Assembly (NCBI RefSeq): GCF_001008165.2
Contig: NZ_CP011452.2
Span: forward strand, 3,224,001 to 3,288,000
Reading direction: 5' to 3'
Length of the DNA stretch: 64,000 nt
From: Croceibacterium atlanticum
GTDB lineage: Bacteria; Pseudomonadota; Alphaproteobacteria; Sphingomonadales; Sphingomonadaceae
Part shown: one piece after another, positions 52,847-61,100 of the stretch
How the letters are laid out: each line of letters starts with the position of its first letter
Numbering within the stretch: position 1 is the stretch's first letter
Notes under the pieces: model-generated
Seen by the model: only the letters and a program-made list of their open reading frames with translations
The model's database searches: none
Told to the model about the DNA's origin: nothing
Position numbers and translations under genes: made by a program

Positions 52847-54167
52847 TGCCGATCAGCTCTTCCAGCTGTTCCAGCGACTGGGGGAGCGACACACGCTCGC
52901 CCACATCCTGTGAAAGGAAAGCGGCCAGACGCGGGGCCAGGGCAATGCCCCGGTCCAGCACGGCATCCGCGCCCTGGCGATAGGCACCCATCAGCACGAG
53001 ATCGCGATTGCTTTCATAGCTGGAGGAAAGGGCGCGAAACTTGCGGGCCAGCTGCACCTGATGCGGCGGCACCACGTCGTTCATCACCCGGCTGAGAGAA
53101 GCGCCGACATCCACGGCGGGATATTGCCCGCGCTGCGCCAGTTCGCGCGACAGCACGATATGGCCGTCCAGAATTGACCGCGCGGTATCCACCACCGGAT
53201 CGTTCTGGTCGTCGCCATCGGCCAGCACGGTATAAAGGCCGGTGATCGACCCCCCGCTTTCGGCCGAATTACCGGCCCGTTCGACCAGCTTGGTAATGGC
53301 GGAAAGGGCGGAAGGCGGATAGCCGCGCGCCGCGCCGGGTTCGCCCAGCAGGATGCCGATCTCGCGCGCTGCATGGGCGATGCGCGTCAAACTGTCCTGG
53401 ATCAGCAGCACGCGGTGCCCCTGCGCGCGGAAATATTCGGCCAGGGAAGTGGCGAACAGCGCCCCGCGCAGCCGCAGATTGGCGGCATGGTCAGCCGGCA
53501 CGGCAACCACGGCGGTGCGCGTGCCCGTTTCTCCGCGCATGTGGCGCGTGACGAAATCGGACACTTCGCGCGCGCGTTCACCGATCAGGCCGACCACGAC
53601 GATATCGGCCTGCGCCCCTTGGGCAATCATGTCGATCAGGACGGATTTGCCGACGCCGGACCCGGCCATGATGCCCACGCGCTGGCCCACGCCGAAAGTG
53701 GTCAATGCGTTCAGCGCGCGAATGCCGGTGTCGAATGGTTCGGTAACGCTGGCGCGATCCAGCGCGCCGCTGCGCTTTCCGCCGGCGGGCCAGTCGGCAA
53801 TCGCATGGACCGGAGGCCCGCCATCGATCGGGTTGCCCTGTCCATCGACCGCGCGGCCGAGAAATTGTTCGCCCACCGGCAACATGCCGGGGCGCCCTTC
53901 GGCCCGGACCGGAACACCGGGGCGCAGAAGAACCGTGTCGCCCAGCAGCATCATCATCGTGCGGCCATTGCGGAAACCGATGACTTCCGCGGTCAGGGCC
54001 TGCCCCTTGCCATGGTCTATGCGGCACAGGCCGCCGACAGGCACGGCCAGCCCGCTCGCTTCGATCAGGCCGCCATCGCATGCCGTGACCCGGCCGAAAC
54101 GGCGGGGGCTGAGATCGATCGGCGCGACCGCGAGCTCATCCAGCATCGTGTCGAATTGCTTCAGCAC
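52836..54167 (-). CDS. fliI: Flagellar export ATPase FliI
   Basis: About 443 residues from GTG 54167 (GAGG 9 bases upstream); an in-frame start at 54200 would overlap fliH by 40 bases. Walker A is GSGVGKSVL, with the DTGIRALNALTTFGVGQRVG lead-in. Walker B is VLLIQDSLTRIAHAAREIG and the T3SS ATPase signature YPPSALSAITKLVERAG. Energises flagellar protein export. Confidence 0.95.
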   Translation of the reverse strand: MLKQFDTMLDELAVAPIDLSPRRFGRVTACDGGLIEASGLAVPVGGLCRIDHGKGQALTAEVIGFRNGRTMMMLLGDTVLLRPGVPVRAEGRPGMLPVGEQFLGRAVDGQGNPIDGGPPVHAIADWPAGGKRSGALDRASVTEPFDTGIRALNALTTFGVGQRVGIMAGSGVGKSVLIDMIAQGAQADIVVVGLIGERAREVSDFVTRHMRGETGTRTAVVAVPADHAANLRLRGALFATSLAEYFRAQGHRVLLIQDSLTRIAHAAREIGILLGEPGAARGYPPSALSAITKLVERAGNSAESGGSITGLYTVLADGDDQNDPVVDTARSILDGHIVLSRELAQRGQYPAVDVGASLSRVMNDVVPPHQVQLARKFRALSSSYESNRDLVLMGAYRQGADAVLDRGIALAPRLAAFLSQDVGERVSLPQSLEQLEELIGNDQ

Positions 54168-54730
54168 TCGCGAAATGCCTCGTCGAGAATGCGGCGCCAC
54201 TGGCTGGGGCCGTCCTCTATTCCGCCGTCGGGCGTTTCGATCCGCAAGGCGCCGCGTTCGATTGCCGGGTCCGCTTCCACGGTCAGCCCGGAGGGCAGGC
54301 GATCGGCAACAAGAGCGAGATCTTCAGGATTGAGCAGCACGCGCTTTTCATCCTGGGAACGCTGCAACATTGAGACGGCGCGTTCAATGCGGCGGGTGAG
54401 CCCTTCCTCATCCACGGCCAGCGGGGCGATTGCCTCGTTGCACAGGGCCAGCACTGTCTGGCGGAATTTCTCGCGCAGTTCGGCGGCCGTTTCTTCGTCC
54501 AGCCGGGTGAAGGCGAGTTCGATCTTGCGCAAGGCCGTTTCACTGGCCGCTTGCTGCCGGGCGATTTCTGCCCGTGTATCGTCCATTCCCTGGGCATAGC
54601 CGCGTTCAAAGGCTTCGCCCACGGGATCGGCGGGGCAGGGCGGTGGAGGGCTGCCCGCAAAGCCGGCAAAGCGCGGATCCTGGGTGAAGCTGCGCGGTTT
54701 GAACATGTCCTGCAAGGCTGGCCTAGACAT
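54161..54730 (-). CDS. fliH: Flagellar assembly protein FliH
   Basis: 189 residues. Pro-rich N-terminus, a central helical part with AFERGYAQGMDD, and a C-terminal domain (LNPEDLALVADRLPSGLTVE, then IERGALRIETPDGGI) typical of FliH, which regulates FliI. Overlaps fliG by 8 bases and fliI by 7. Confidence 0.9.
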   Translation of the reverse strand: MSRPALQDMFKPRSFTQDPRFAGFAGSPPPPCPADPVGEAFERGYAQGMDDTRAEIARQQAASETALRKIELAFTRLDEETAAELREKFRQTVLALCNEAIAPLAVDEEGLTRRIERAVSMLQRSQDEKRVLLNPEDLALVADRLPSGLTVEADPAIERGALRIETPDGGIEDGPSQWRRILDEAFREC

Positions 54731-55748
54731 ATTCGTCTTCCCCGGAATCGCCGAACACCAGCAATCCTTCGGCGGCCAGCTTTTTCGCCACGATCAGGAT
54801 CTTCTGCTGCGCAGCTTCCACGTCGGCGCGCTTGATCCGCCCGCGCGATTCGATCTCGTCGCGCAGGCCATCGGCTGCACGGCTGGACATGGCGCGGAAG
54901 AAATGATCGCGTTCGTCGTCCGGAATGCCCTTCAACGCGTCGATCAGCAATTCGCCATCCACTTCGCGCAGCAACTGCCCCATCATCTGGGCATCGAGGA
55001 CATAGAGATGTTCGAACTTGAACATTTCCTGCTCGAGCTGTTTCGCAAGCTGCTTGTCCAGCTTGCCAAGCGCCGGCATGATCCGCTTTTCCAGCACCCG
55101 GCCCGAATTGTTGATGATTTCCGCTGCGCCGCGCACGCCGCCCATTTTCAGGGAAGACTTGCCATGGGCGCGGGAAATCTTGGTGGAAAGGGTCTGTTCG
55201 AGTATTTCTATCGCGTCGGGCGATACGGGGCCGAGCTTGGCGATACGGTGGACCACCGGTGTGTGCAGATGTTCCGGCAATCCGGCCAGCACCTTTGCCG
55301 CCACGACCGGGTCCAGTTGCACCAGCAATACCGCGATGGCCTGCGGCGGTTCGTCGGACACCAGCGGGATCAGGACTTCCGGTTCCAGCCAGCGCGCAAG
55401 GTCGAGTGCCGGCGTCTTGGCCGACTGTTCCTCGGGCGCGAGGCTGCGCATGATATTTTCCGCCTTCAGATCGCCGACCGCGCCGACCATCATCCGGCGG
55501 ACACTGTCGAGCCGGCCATGGGCCGAAATGCCCGACTGGTTGGCGGAACTGGCGAAATTGGATATCGCATCGGCAATGGTTGCCGGGCTGATTTCGCCCA
55601 GCTCGCACATTTTGGCGCCAAGCACGCGAAGCTCTTCGGGTGAGAGGCGGCCGAGCAGCCTGGCTGCATCCTCTTCGCCCAGCAGCATGACCATCACCGC
55701 GGCGCGATCGGCGCCGCTGGGGGTGGTGGCAGGGGACATGTCGCTCAT
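54723..55748 (-). CDS. fliG: Flagellar motor switch protein FliG
   Basis: 341 residues. Three FliG domains; C-terminal text FFRAMSSRAADGLRDEIES and VEAAQQKILIVAKKLAAEG contains the charged torque helix. The middle EHPQ-like motif region is present near LVQLDPVVAAKVLAGLPEH. Overlaps fliF by 4 bases. Confidence 0.95.
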   Translation of the reverse strand: MSDMSPATTPSGADRAAVMVMLLGEEDAARLLGRLSPEELRVLGAKMCELGEISPATIADAISNFASSANQSGISAHGRLDSVRRMMVGAVGDLKAENIMRSLAPEEQSAKTPALDLARWLEPEVLIPLVSDEPPQAIAVLLVQLDPVVAAKVLAGLPEHLHTPVVHRIAKLGPVSPDAIEILEQTLSTKISRAHGKSSLKMGGVRGAAEIINNSGRVLEKRIMPALGKLDKQLAKQLEQEMFKFEHLYVLDAQMMGQLLREVDGELLIDALKGIPDDERDHFFRAMSSRAADGLRDEIESRGRIKRADVEAAQQKILIVAKKLAAEGLLVFGDSGEDEYV

Positions 55749-57406
55749 CGGGCAGTCTCCGCCTTGTCCGGTTCACCCAGCATACGGCGCAAGGCTTCCA
55801 GCGCGTCATCCGGCTTTTCGCGCACGATGCGCTGGGCCAGTTCGATCTGCGAGGTCAGTTGTTCATTGCCGCCGCCCTGTGGCGGTGCGGCCGGGTTTCC
55901 GCCCTGCGGCGGGGCCTGCTGGCCGACGAGATTGACCACGCCGGCGCCAGACGGGGCTTCGCCTTCTTCCGATGCTTTCTGCTTGCCGCGGGTCAGGGAC
56001 TTTACCACGGGCCGGACTACCAGAAGCAGGACCAGCAATACCGAAATCAGCGCCACCACATTGCGCAGAACAGTGGCGAACCATGCCGTTTCCCAGAAGG
56101 GCAGGGGTTCAACCTCCATCTTCTGGAACGGGCGAACCATGACGGCAACATTATCGCCGCGCGCTTCATTTGCGCCAACCGCGGCAGAGACGAGTTCCTT
56201 GATCTTCTCCAGCTCTTCCGGCTTCGCTCCCTTCATCGCCTCTTCATTGAGAGCGACGGCAACGGACAGCCTTTTGAGCGTGCCGGGCGCGGTATTCGAT
56301 ACGGCGACTTCCCGGCCCAGCTCGTAAGTGCGGCTGGAACTGGTATTGTCGTTGCGCGGGCCGGCAGCACCGGCGCCGGCTGCGCGGCCGGGATTGGGCG
56401 CGCCTTCTTCCACCTGGGCATCGCTTGGCGGGGTGTTGGACATGACGCCGGGAACACCGGCGGCACCGGGTCCGCTGCTGCTGCTGGTTTCCTGCACCGT
56501 TTCGCGGCGCACGGCGCCATCCTTGTCATAGCTTTCCCGGGCCGAGGTAACCTCGTCCATGTCCAGCTCTGCCTGGATCTCGGTCGAGAAATTCTCCGCG
56601 CCGATCATCGGGGCCAGCAATTGTTCCACCTGAAGGCGCAGCTTTTCTTCCATCCGCGCCTGCAGTTCCAGCCGGTCGGAATTCTTGCTGTCGATCTGGG
56701 ACAGCAGGCGGCCATGCTGGTCCACGATCCGCACGGCCTCGGCCGCAAGACCGGGCACGGAACCCGCAACCAGATTGGCGATCGCCATCACCTGGGAATC
56801 CGACAATTGGCGCCCGCGCGCCATGCGCACCATGACAGAGGCGCTGGGCGGGATATTGTCACGCACGAAGACGGAGCGATCGGCCTGGGCCAGATGCACG
56901 CGCACCGCTTCCACCCCGTCAATTTCGGAAATGGTCAGCGTCAGTTCGCGTTCGTTTGCGGCGCGCAGACGGTCGCCTTCAAGCGTGCGACTGGCACCCA
57001 TCGGCAGGGAATCGAGCAGTTCGGCGCCGCTTTCCGGTGTCGCCAATGCGCCGTCGGAGGCGACCAGCATACGCGCGCGATAGAGATCGCCTTCATCCAC
57101 CGTGACCACGCCCGTGCCGGAATCGATCTGGTAGTTGACCGAACCCTTTTCGAGCGCGGCGACCACTTCGGCGCGTTCATTGTCGCTGAGAGAGGAATAG
57201 AGCACGCGCTGGGGCGCCGGGGCCATCGTCGCCCAGGTCAGGGCCAGCAGGCCGATACCGGCCAGGCCGGCAAACCATGGCAAAGCGCGGCGAATGGCGG
57301 GCTGGGCCGTAAACGCCTTGAGGCGGTTCGGCATCGAACCGCCCGCCGGATTGCTCAGGGGCTGGAGAATGGACCCTTGCTGGGCCGCGGGAACGAGATC
57401 GCTCAT
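55745..57406 (-). CDS. fliF: Flagellar MS-ring protein FliF
   Basis: 553 residues with two membrane helices (about 43-63 and 428-448). YscJ-type domain (RVLYSSLSDNERAEVVAALE, ARMLVASDGALATPESGAEL), a central periplasmic part and a C-terminal cytoplasmic tail for FliG. Forms the MS ring. Confidence 0.95.
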   Translation of the reverse strand: MSDLVPAAQQGSILQPLSNPAGGSMPNRLKAFTAQPAIRRALPWFAGLAGIGLLALTWATMAPAPQRVLYSSLSDNERAEVVAALEKGSVNYQIDSGTGVVTVDEGDLYRARMLVASDGALATPESGAELLDSLPMGASRTLEGDRLRAANERELTLTISEIDGVEAVRVHLAQADRSVFVRDNIPPSASVMVRMARGRQLSDSQVMAIANLVAGSVPGLAAEAVRIVDQHGRLLSQIDSKNSDRLELQARMEEKLRLQVEQLLAPMIGAENFSTEIQAELDMDEVTSARESYDKDGAVRRETVQETSSSSGPGAAGVPGVMSNTPPSDAQVEEGAPNPGRAAGAGAAGPRNDNTSSSRTYELGREVAVSNTAPGTLKRLSVAVALNEEAMKGAKPEELEKIKELVSAAVGANEARGDNVAVMVRPFQKMEVEPLPFWETAWFATVLRNVVALISVLLVLLLVVRPVVKSLTRGKQKASEEGEAPSGAGVVNLVGQQAPPQGGNPAAPPQGGGNEQLTSQIELAQRIVREKPDDALEALRRMLGEPDKAETAR

Positions 57407-57409
57407 CTA

Positions 57410-57778
57410 TCAGACCCCAATTCGCATGATTTCCTGATAGGCGGAGAGCAGTTTGTTCCTGACCTGCAAGGTCGCTTCGAAAGCAACCCCCGCCTCCTGA
57501 CGCGCCAGCATGACCTTGGCGATGTCGGTTACTTCCCCGCGTTCATAGGCTTCGGTCAGCTCGCCCGCCTTGGACTGGCTCGCGCTGACGCCATCCAGTG
57601 CGGTTTTCAGCGTGTCCGCAAAACCGCCTCCGGCGCTCTTTTCCGGTTCGGCGGGCGCGCCCGCTTTTGCCTCGTGCAATTCCTGCAGCAGCTTCGACTT
57701 GTCGAGCAGCTGCTGGCGCATCTCCATGATCTGCTGGACAGATCCGGCGCCACCGGCGCCTCCACCGATCGGGTTCAT
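57410..57778 (-). CDS. fliE: Flagellar hook-basal body protein FliE
   Basis: 122 residues. C-terminal motif DIAKVMLARQEAGVAFEATL and QVRNKLLSAYQEIMRIGV is diagnostic. Links MS ring and rod. It overlaps the regulator gene by 4 bases and precedes fliF by 3. Confidence 0.94.
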   Translation of the reverse strand: MNPIGGGAGGAGSVQQIMEMRQQLLDKSKLLQELHEAKAGAPAEPEKSAGGGFADTLKTALDGVSASQSKAGELTEAYERGEVTDIAKVMLARQEAGVAFEATLQVRNKLLSAYQEIMRIGV

Positions 57779-59040
57779 CGTGCACCTCCGATCGCCAGCC
57801 CGGCTTCACGGAAGGATGCCAGGCGATAGCGCAGGGTCCGTTCGCTGATGCCCAGCTTGCGTGCCGCTTCGTTCCGGCGGCCGCCACAGGCGTCGAGCGT
57901 TTCCATTATCGCGCGCGCTTCGGAAAGCTGGACGATCTTGGACAATTTCTGGCCCGACTTGGCCGGCACTTCCTGCGCAGCGGGCTGCGCTTCCGCCATC
58001 GGCCTTTCCACCAGTCGCGCGGGCTGATCGAAAATGATGTGTTCAGCTTCGATCACGGGTTGGCCCATGGCCAGCACCAGGGCGCGGCGCATGACATTTT
58101 CCAGTTCGCGGACATTGCCGGCCCAGCCATGTGCCTTGAGCATTTCCAGCGCTTCATCGCTGATCCACGGCTTGGGCTGGCCTTCCGGCGTGTGGCGCAT
58201 CACCATCATGAAGGCGAGCGGGGCGATATCGGCCGGGCGTTCGCGCAGGGCGGCCAGCGACATCGGGAAAACATTGAGGCGATAGAAAAGGTCGGCACGG
58301 AACCGGCCTTCTTCCACTTCAAGCGGCAGATCGCGGTTGGCGCAGGCGATGATGCGCACATCGACCTTGATCGGCGTGGTCGAACCGATCGGCACGACTT
58401 CGCCTTCCTGCAAGGCGCGGAGCAGCTTGGCCTGAAGCGCCAGAGGCATCTCGGCGATTTCGTCAAGCAGCAGAGTGCCGCCATCGGCCGCACGGAAGAA
58501 GCCTTCGCCCGCCGAATTGGCGCCGGTGAAGGCACCCTTCTGGTGGCCGAACAGCATTGCTTCCAGCATGGTTTCGGGGATTGCGGCGCAGTTTACGGCC
58601 ACAAAGGGTTTATGGGCGCGCGGGCTGCGATTGTGGATGAAGCTGGCCAGCACTTCCTTGCCGGTGCCGGTCGGGCCGTTGATCAGGACCGGGATCTCCG
58701 CCGTGGCGATCCGGTCGGCCAGGGCCAGGACCGAAAGCGATGCCGGATCGGCCGCGACCGGGGCTCGGCGTCCGCACAGCATGGCGATCAGGGCCGCGAA
58801 ACTCGCTTCGCTGGCCGGATCGGAATAGGTCAGCGCGCCGTTATTGCCGCTGCGTTCGAAAGCCGCCGTATCGCCGCGTGTCACCGCAATCCGGTTTGCG
58901 TGGCTGCCCTGGCCATTTTCCTGGCCATCCGTCAGCAGGACATGGCGATCCGGAAAAAGCGACGGGGCAACCCCCGCCAATTTTCCCGCAAGCGCAGCAT
59001 GCGCGCGATCGAACGTGCCAGAAATTTCTACCGAACCCAT
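57775..59040 (-). CDS. Sigma-54-dependent flagellar regulator (FlbD/FleQ-like)
   Basis: 421 residues. The N-terminal 95 residues show no recognisable receiver. AAA+ domain with Walker A GPTGTGKE (122-129), the sigma-54 contact loop GAFTGA (169-174) and R-finger text VRIIACANRDL. C-terminal Fis-type helix-turn-helix (RRNEAARKLGISERTLRYRL). It should activate sigma-54 promoters of flagellar genes. It heads the operon and overlaps fliE by 4 bases. FlbD and FleQ are both possible relatives, so no symbol is given. Confidence 0.9.
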   Translation of the reverse strand: MGSVEISGTFDRAHAALAGKLAGVAPSLFPDRHVLLTDGQENGQGSHANRIAVTRGDTAAFERSGNNGALTYSDPASEASFAALIAMLCGRRAPVAADPASLSVLALADRIATAEIPVLINGPTGTGKEVLASFIHNRSPRAHKPFVAVNCAAIPETMLEAMLFGHQKGAFTGANSAGEGFFRAADGGTLLLDEIAEMPLALQAKLLRALQEGEVVPIGSTTPIKVDVRIIACANRDLPLEVEEGRFRADLFYRLNVFPMSLAALRERPADIAPLAFMMVMRHTPEGQPKPWISDEALEMLKAHGWAGNVRELENVMRRALVLAMGQPVIEAEHIIFDQPARLVERPMAEAQPAAQEVPAKSGQKLSKIVQLSEARAIMETLDACGGRRNEAARKLGISERTLRYRLASFREAGLAIGGAR

Positions 59041-59062
59041 GAAGCGCCCCCCGGCGTGTTAA

Positions 59063-59128
59063 CTCAATCTCTTCGTGAACCCTGATGCGCGCGGGACGGA
59101 CAAAAGAAGGTTAATTTTAGAGATTGAG
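59063..59128. promoter_or_regulatory. Separated 10-base inverted repeat in the flagellin-regulator intergenic region
   Basis: CTCAATCTCT (59063-59072) and AGAGATTGAG (59119-59128) are perfect inverted copies. They are followed by the palindromes AGGGGCCCCT and CTTAAG. Candidate binding sites for the divergent activator. Confidence 0.4.
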
Positions 59129-59203
59129 GGGCCCCTTAAGGGAAAACACGTATAACTACGTAGGCCCGCATCAATCGCACATCAGGGTCCGAAAATTCCC
59201 GCT

Positions 59204-59229
59204 TAAACTTTCGCCGGAACTGCCGGTCT
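59204..59229 (+). promoter_or_regulatory. Sigma-28-like promoter of flagellin
   Basis: TAAACTTT, 10 bases, GCCGGTCT; close to the FliA consensus TAAAGTTT-N11-GCCGATAA. About 70 bases before the fliC start codon. Confidence 0.5.
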
Positions 59230-59299
59230 AGGTTCCAGCTGCCCGATCGCAACGGATCAATGCCCGGCAGCGATCGAAGGACTATCAGGGAGTTTTACA

Positions 59300-60124
59300 A
59301 TGTCTGTCATCAACACCAATACCAGCGCGATGCGGGCGTCGAACGCTTCCGCCCTTGCGAACAAGAACCTGGGCACGGCGATGGAACGTCTCTCCACGGG
59401 CAAGCGCATCAACAGCGCGAAGGATGACGCCGCCGGTCTGGCGATCGTCAACACCATGACTTCGCAGATCCGCGGTATGAGCCAGGGTGTTCGCAACGCG
59501 AATGACGGCATTTCCATGGCCCAGACGGCCGAAGGCGCGCTGAACGAAGTCACCAACATGATGCAGCGTATCCGCGAACTGGCCGTGCAGGCCACCAGCG
59601 GCACCTATGACGCAGGCGACAAGACGAACCTGCAGTCGGAAGTGACGCAGCTGACTTCGGAAATCACCAACATCCTGTCCAACACCGAATTCAACGGCGT
59701 CAAGCTGTTCGACGGCACCGCCGGCAGCGGCGGCACGGTGACGATCCAGTCCGGCGCCAACGCTTCGGACACTGTCTCGCTCACCTTCGGCAATCTGGCG
59801 GCCGATGCTGCCGTGACGGCTGTCACCAGTGTCGATCTGACCTCCGCCACGAACGCGGTTCTGGCCACCGTTGACACGGGCATCGAAAAGATCAGCACCA
59901 CCCGCGCCACGCTGGGTGCCGCTCAGAGCCGCCTTGAATCGGCGGTGACCAGCCTGACCAACAACATCACCAATCTGTCGGACGCCCGTTCGCGGATCGA
60001 AGATGCGGATTACTCGGTGGAAACCACGGCTCTCGCCAAGGCGCAGATCCTCAGCCAGGCTTCGACCGCAATGCTTTCGCAGGCAAACCAGAGCCAGCAG
60101 AACGTTCTCTCCCTGCTGCGCTAA
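59300..60124 (+). CDS. fliC: Flagellin
   Basis: 274 residues, a short flagellin typical of alphaproteobacteria, with conserved D0/D1 ends ([41 protein letters not shown]-terminal [20 protein letters not shown]) and a small variable centre. AGGGAG lies 8 bases before the ATG. Divergent from the flagellar operon, with a sigma-28-like promoter and a strong terminator, so it is a single-gene unit. Confidence 0.97.
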   Translation: MSVINTNTSAMRASNASALANKNLGTAMERLSTGKRINSAKDDAAGLAIVNTMTSQIRGMSQGVRNANDGISMAQTAEGALNEVTNMMQRIRELAVQATSGTYDAGDKTNLQSEVTQLTSEITNILSNTEFNGVKLFDGTAGSGGTVTIQSGANASDTVSLTFGNLAADAAVTAVTSVDLTSATNAVLATVDTGIEKISTTRATLGAAQSRLESAVTSLTNNITNLSDARSRIEDADYSVETTALAKAQILSQASTAMLSQANQSQQNVLSLLR

Positions 60125-60155
60125 TAAAACAGACCCACAATCTCTTCAAAATCTC

Positions 60156-60190
60156 AAAGCCCCGCGCTCCTGGAGCGCGGGGCCTTTTTT
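60156..60190 (+). terminator. Rho-independent terminator of flagellin
   Basis: GCCCCGCGCTCC pairs with GGAGCGCGGGGC and is followed by CTTTTTT. Confidence 0.95.
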
Positions 60191-60269
60191 GTATGCGTGT
60201 CGGAAGGTTTGATCCCGTGGGTGCCGGCGGCCGAAGAGACAGGGGCGCCCGGCGTTTGCCGGGGCTTGT

Positions 60270-61100
60270 TCAGCCCGCGATGCGTTCCGCTTCGCGGTCC
60301 TGCCATTCGATAACGGCAAGGTAATTGGTCAGCCGGTTAAGCTCCAGCTTCGCCAGCAATTCGTTCTGGTGATAGGGGAGTAATTGCCCGGCCACATCCT
60401 CCGCCCATTCGGCGCTGCCGTCAAAAACAACCCCGAGGCCGAACACGGCCGGGATATGGGCGAAGACCAGGGGGCGATCGTCGCTATCGGCCTGGGCCAG
60501 AAAGTCTTCCACCGCGGTCAGCACGCCATTGCGCGGGCCACCTTCTTCCAGCGCCCAGGCAAAATGACCCATGCCGCGCATCCCGCGATTGGGGCGGGGA
60601 TCGCCGCTGTCGATCGTCACGCCGACATCGTAACTATAGGCATGGCGATGCTGTTCCGGGATCCGCTCCGGCGCATAGTAGAAATCGCGCCGGGCGCACG
60701 GCCAGCTGATATCGTGCAGAAAGGCCAGCAACGGTTTGCCGTCCCGCTGGCAGATGGCGTCGATCTGGCACAGTTCGTTGAAGACCGTGTAATAATTGTG
60801 ATCGCCGTCGATCACCCAGGCATCAGCTGCGGACAGGCGCGGCAGCGCTTCCAGGCTGGGCTGGGCGAAATGACGGACATTGTCGCTGGACGCGGCCCAT
60901 TCCAGGAACTCCGCCTTGGGTTCCGGGTCAATGCTGGTCAGCGTGCCGCCGGCCGATGCGCAATGTTCCGCCAGAAGGGTGGACATGCCGCCGAATTCGG
61001 CGCCGATTTCCACGATATCCTTGACGCCGGCCCGATCGAGGCAGGGCCGGATAAGCGGCGCAAATTCGGCCATGGAATGAATAAGCAGATCGGCCATCAA
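60270..61100 (-). CDS. Class I SAM-dependent methyltransferase
   Basis: 276 residues. Methyltransferase_24-like fold: motif I VEIGAEFGGMSTLLA, acidic end of strand 2 TSIDPEP and strand 4 AWVIDGDHNYY. The metal-like DHNYY and DISWPC elements occur in relatives that methylate sugars. It starts at the stop of the large HAD protein (4-base overlap), so they are coupled. Its position beside flagellin suggests modification of filament or surface glycans; this is inference. Confidence 0.82.
   Translation of the reverse strand: MMADLLIHSMAEFAPLIRPCLDRAGVKDIVEIGAEFGGMSTLLAEHCASAGGTLTSIDPEPKAEFLEWAASSDNVRHFAQPSLEALPRLSAADAWVIDGDHNYYTVFNELCQIDAICQRDGKPLLAFLHDISWPCARRDFYYAPERIPEQHRHAYSYDVGVTIDSGDPRPNRGMRGMGHFAWALEEGGPRNGVLTAVEDFLAQADSDDRPLVFAHIPAVFGLGVVFDGSAEWAEDVAGQLLPYHQNELLAKLELNRLTNYLAVIEWQDREAERIAG

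Noticed and set aside
55859-57829. 656-residue plus-strand frame opposite fliF and fliE
   Set aside because: Shadow of overlapping flagellar genes; composition typical of antisense.
59178-59193. GG-N10-GC spacing resembling a sigma-54 promoter (minus strand)
   Set aside because: Only the invariant dinucleotides match; the rest of the consensus is absent.
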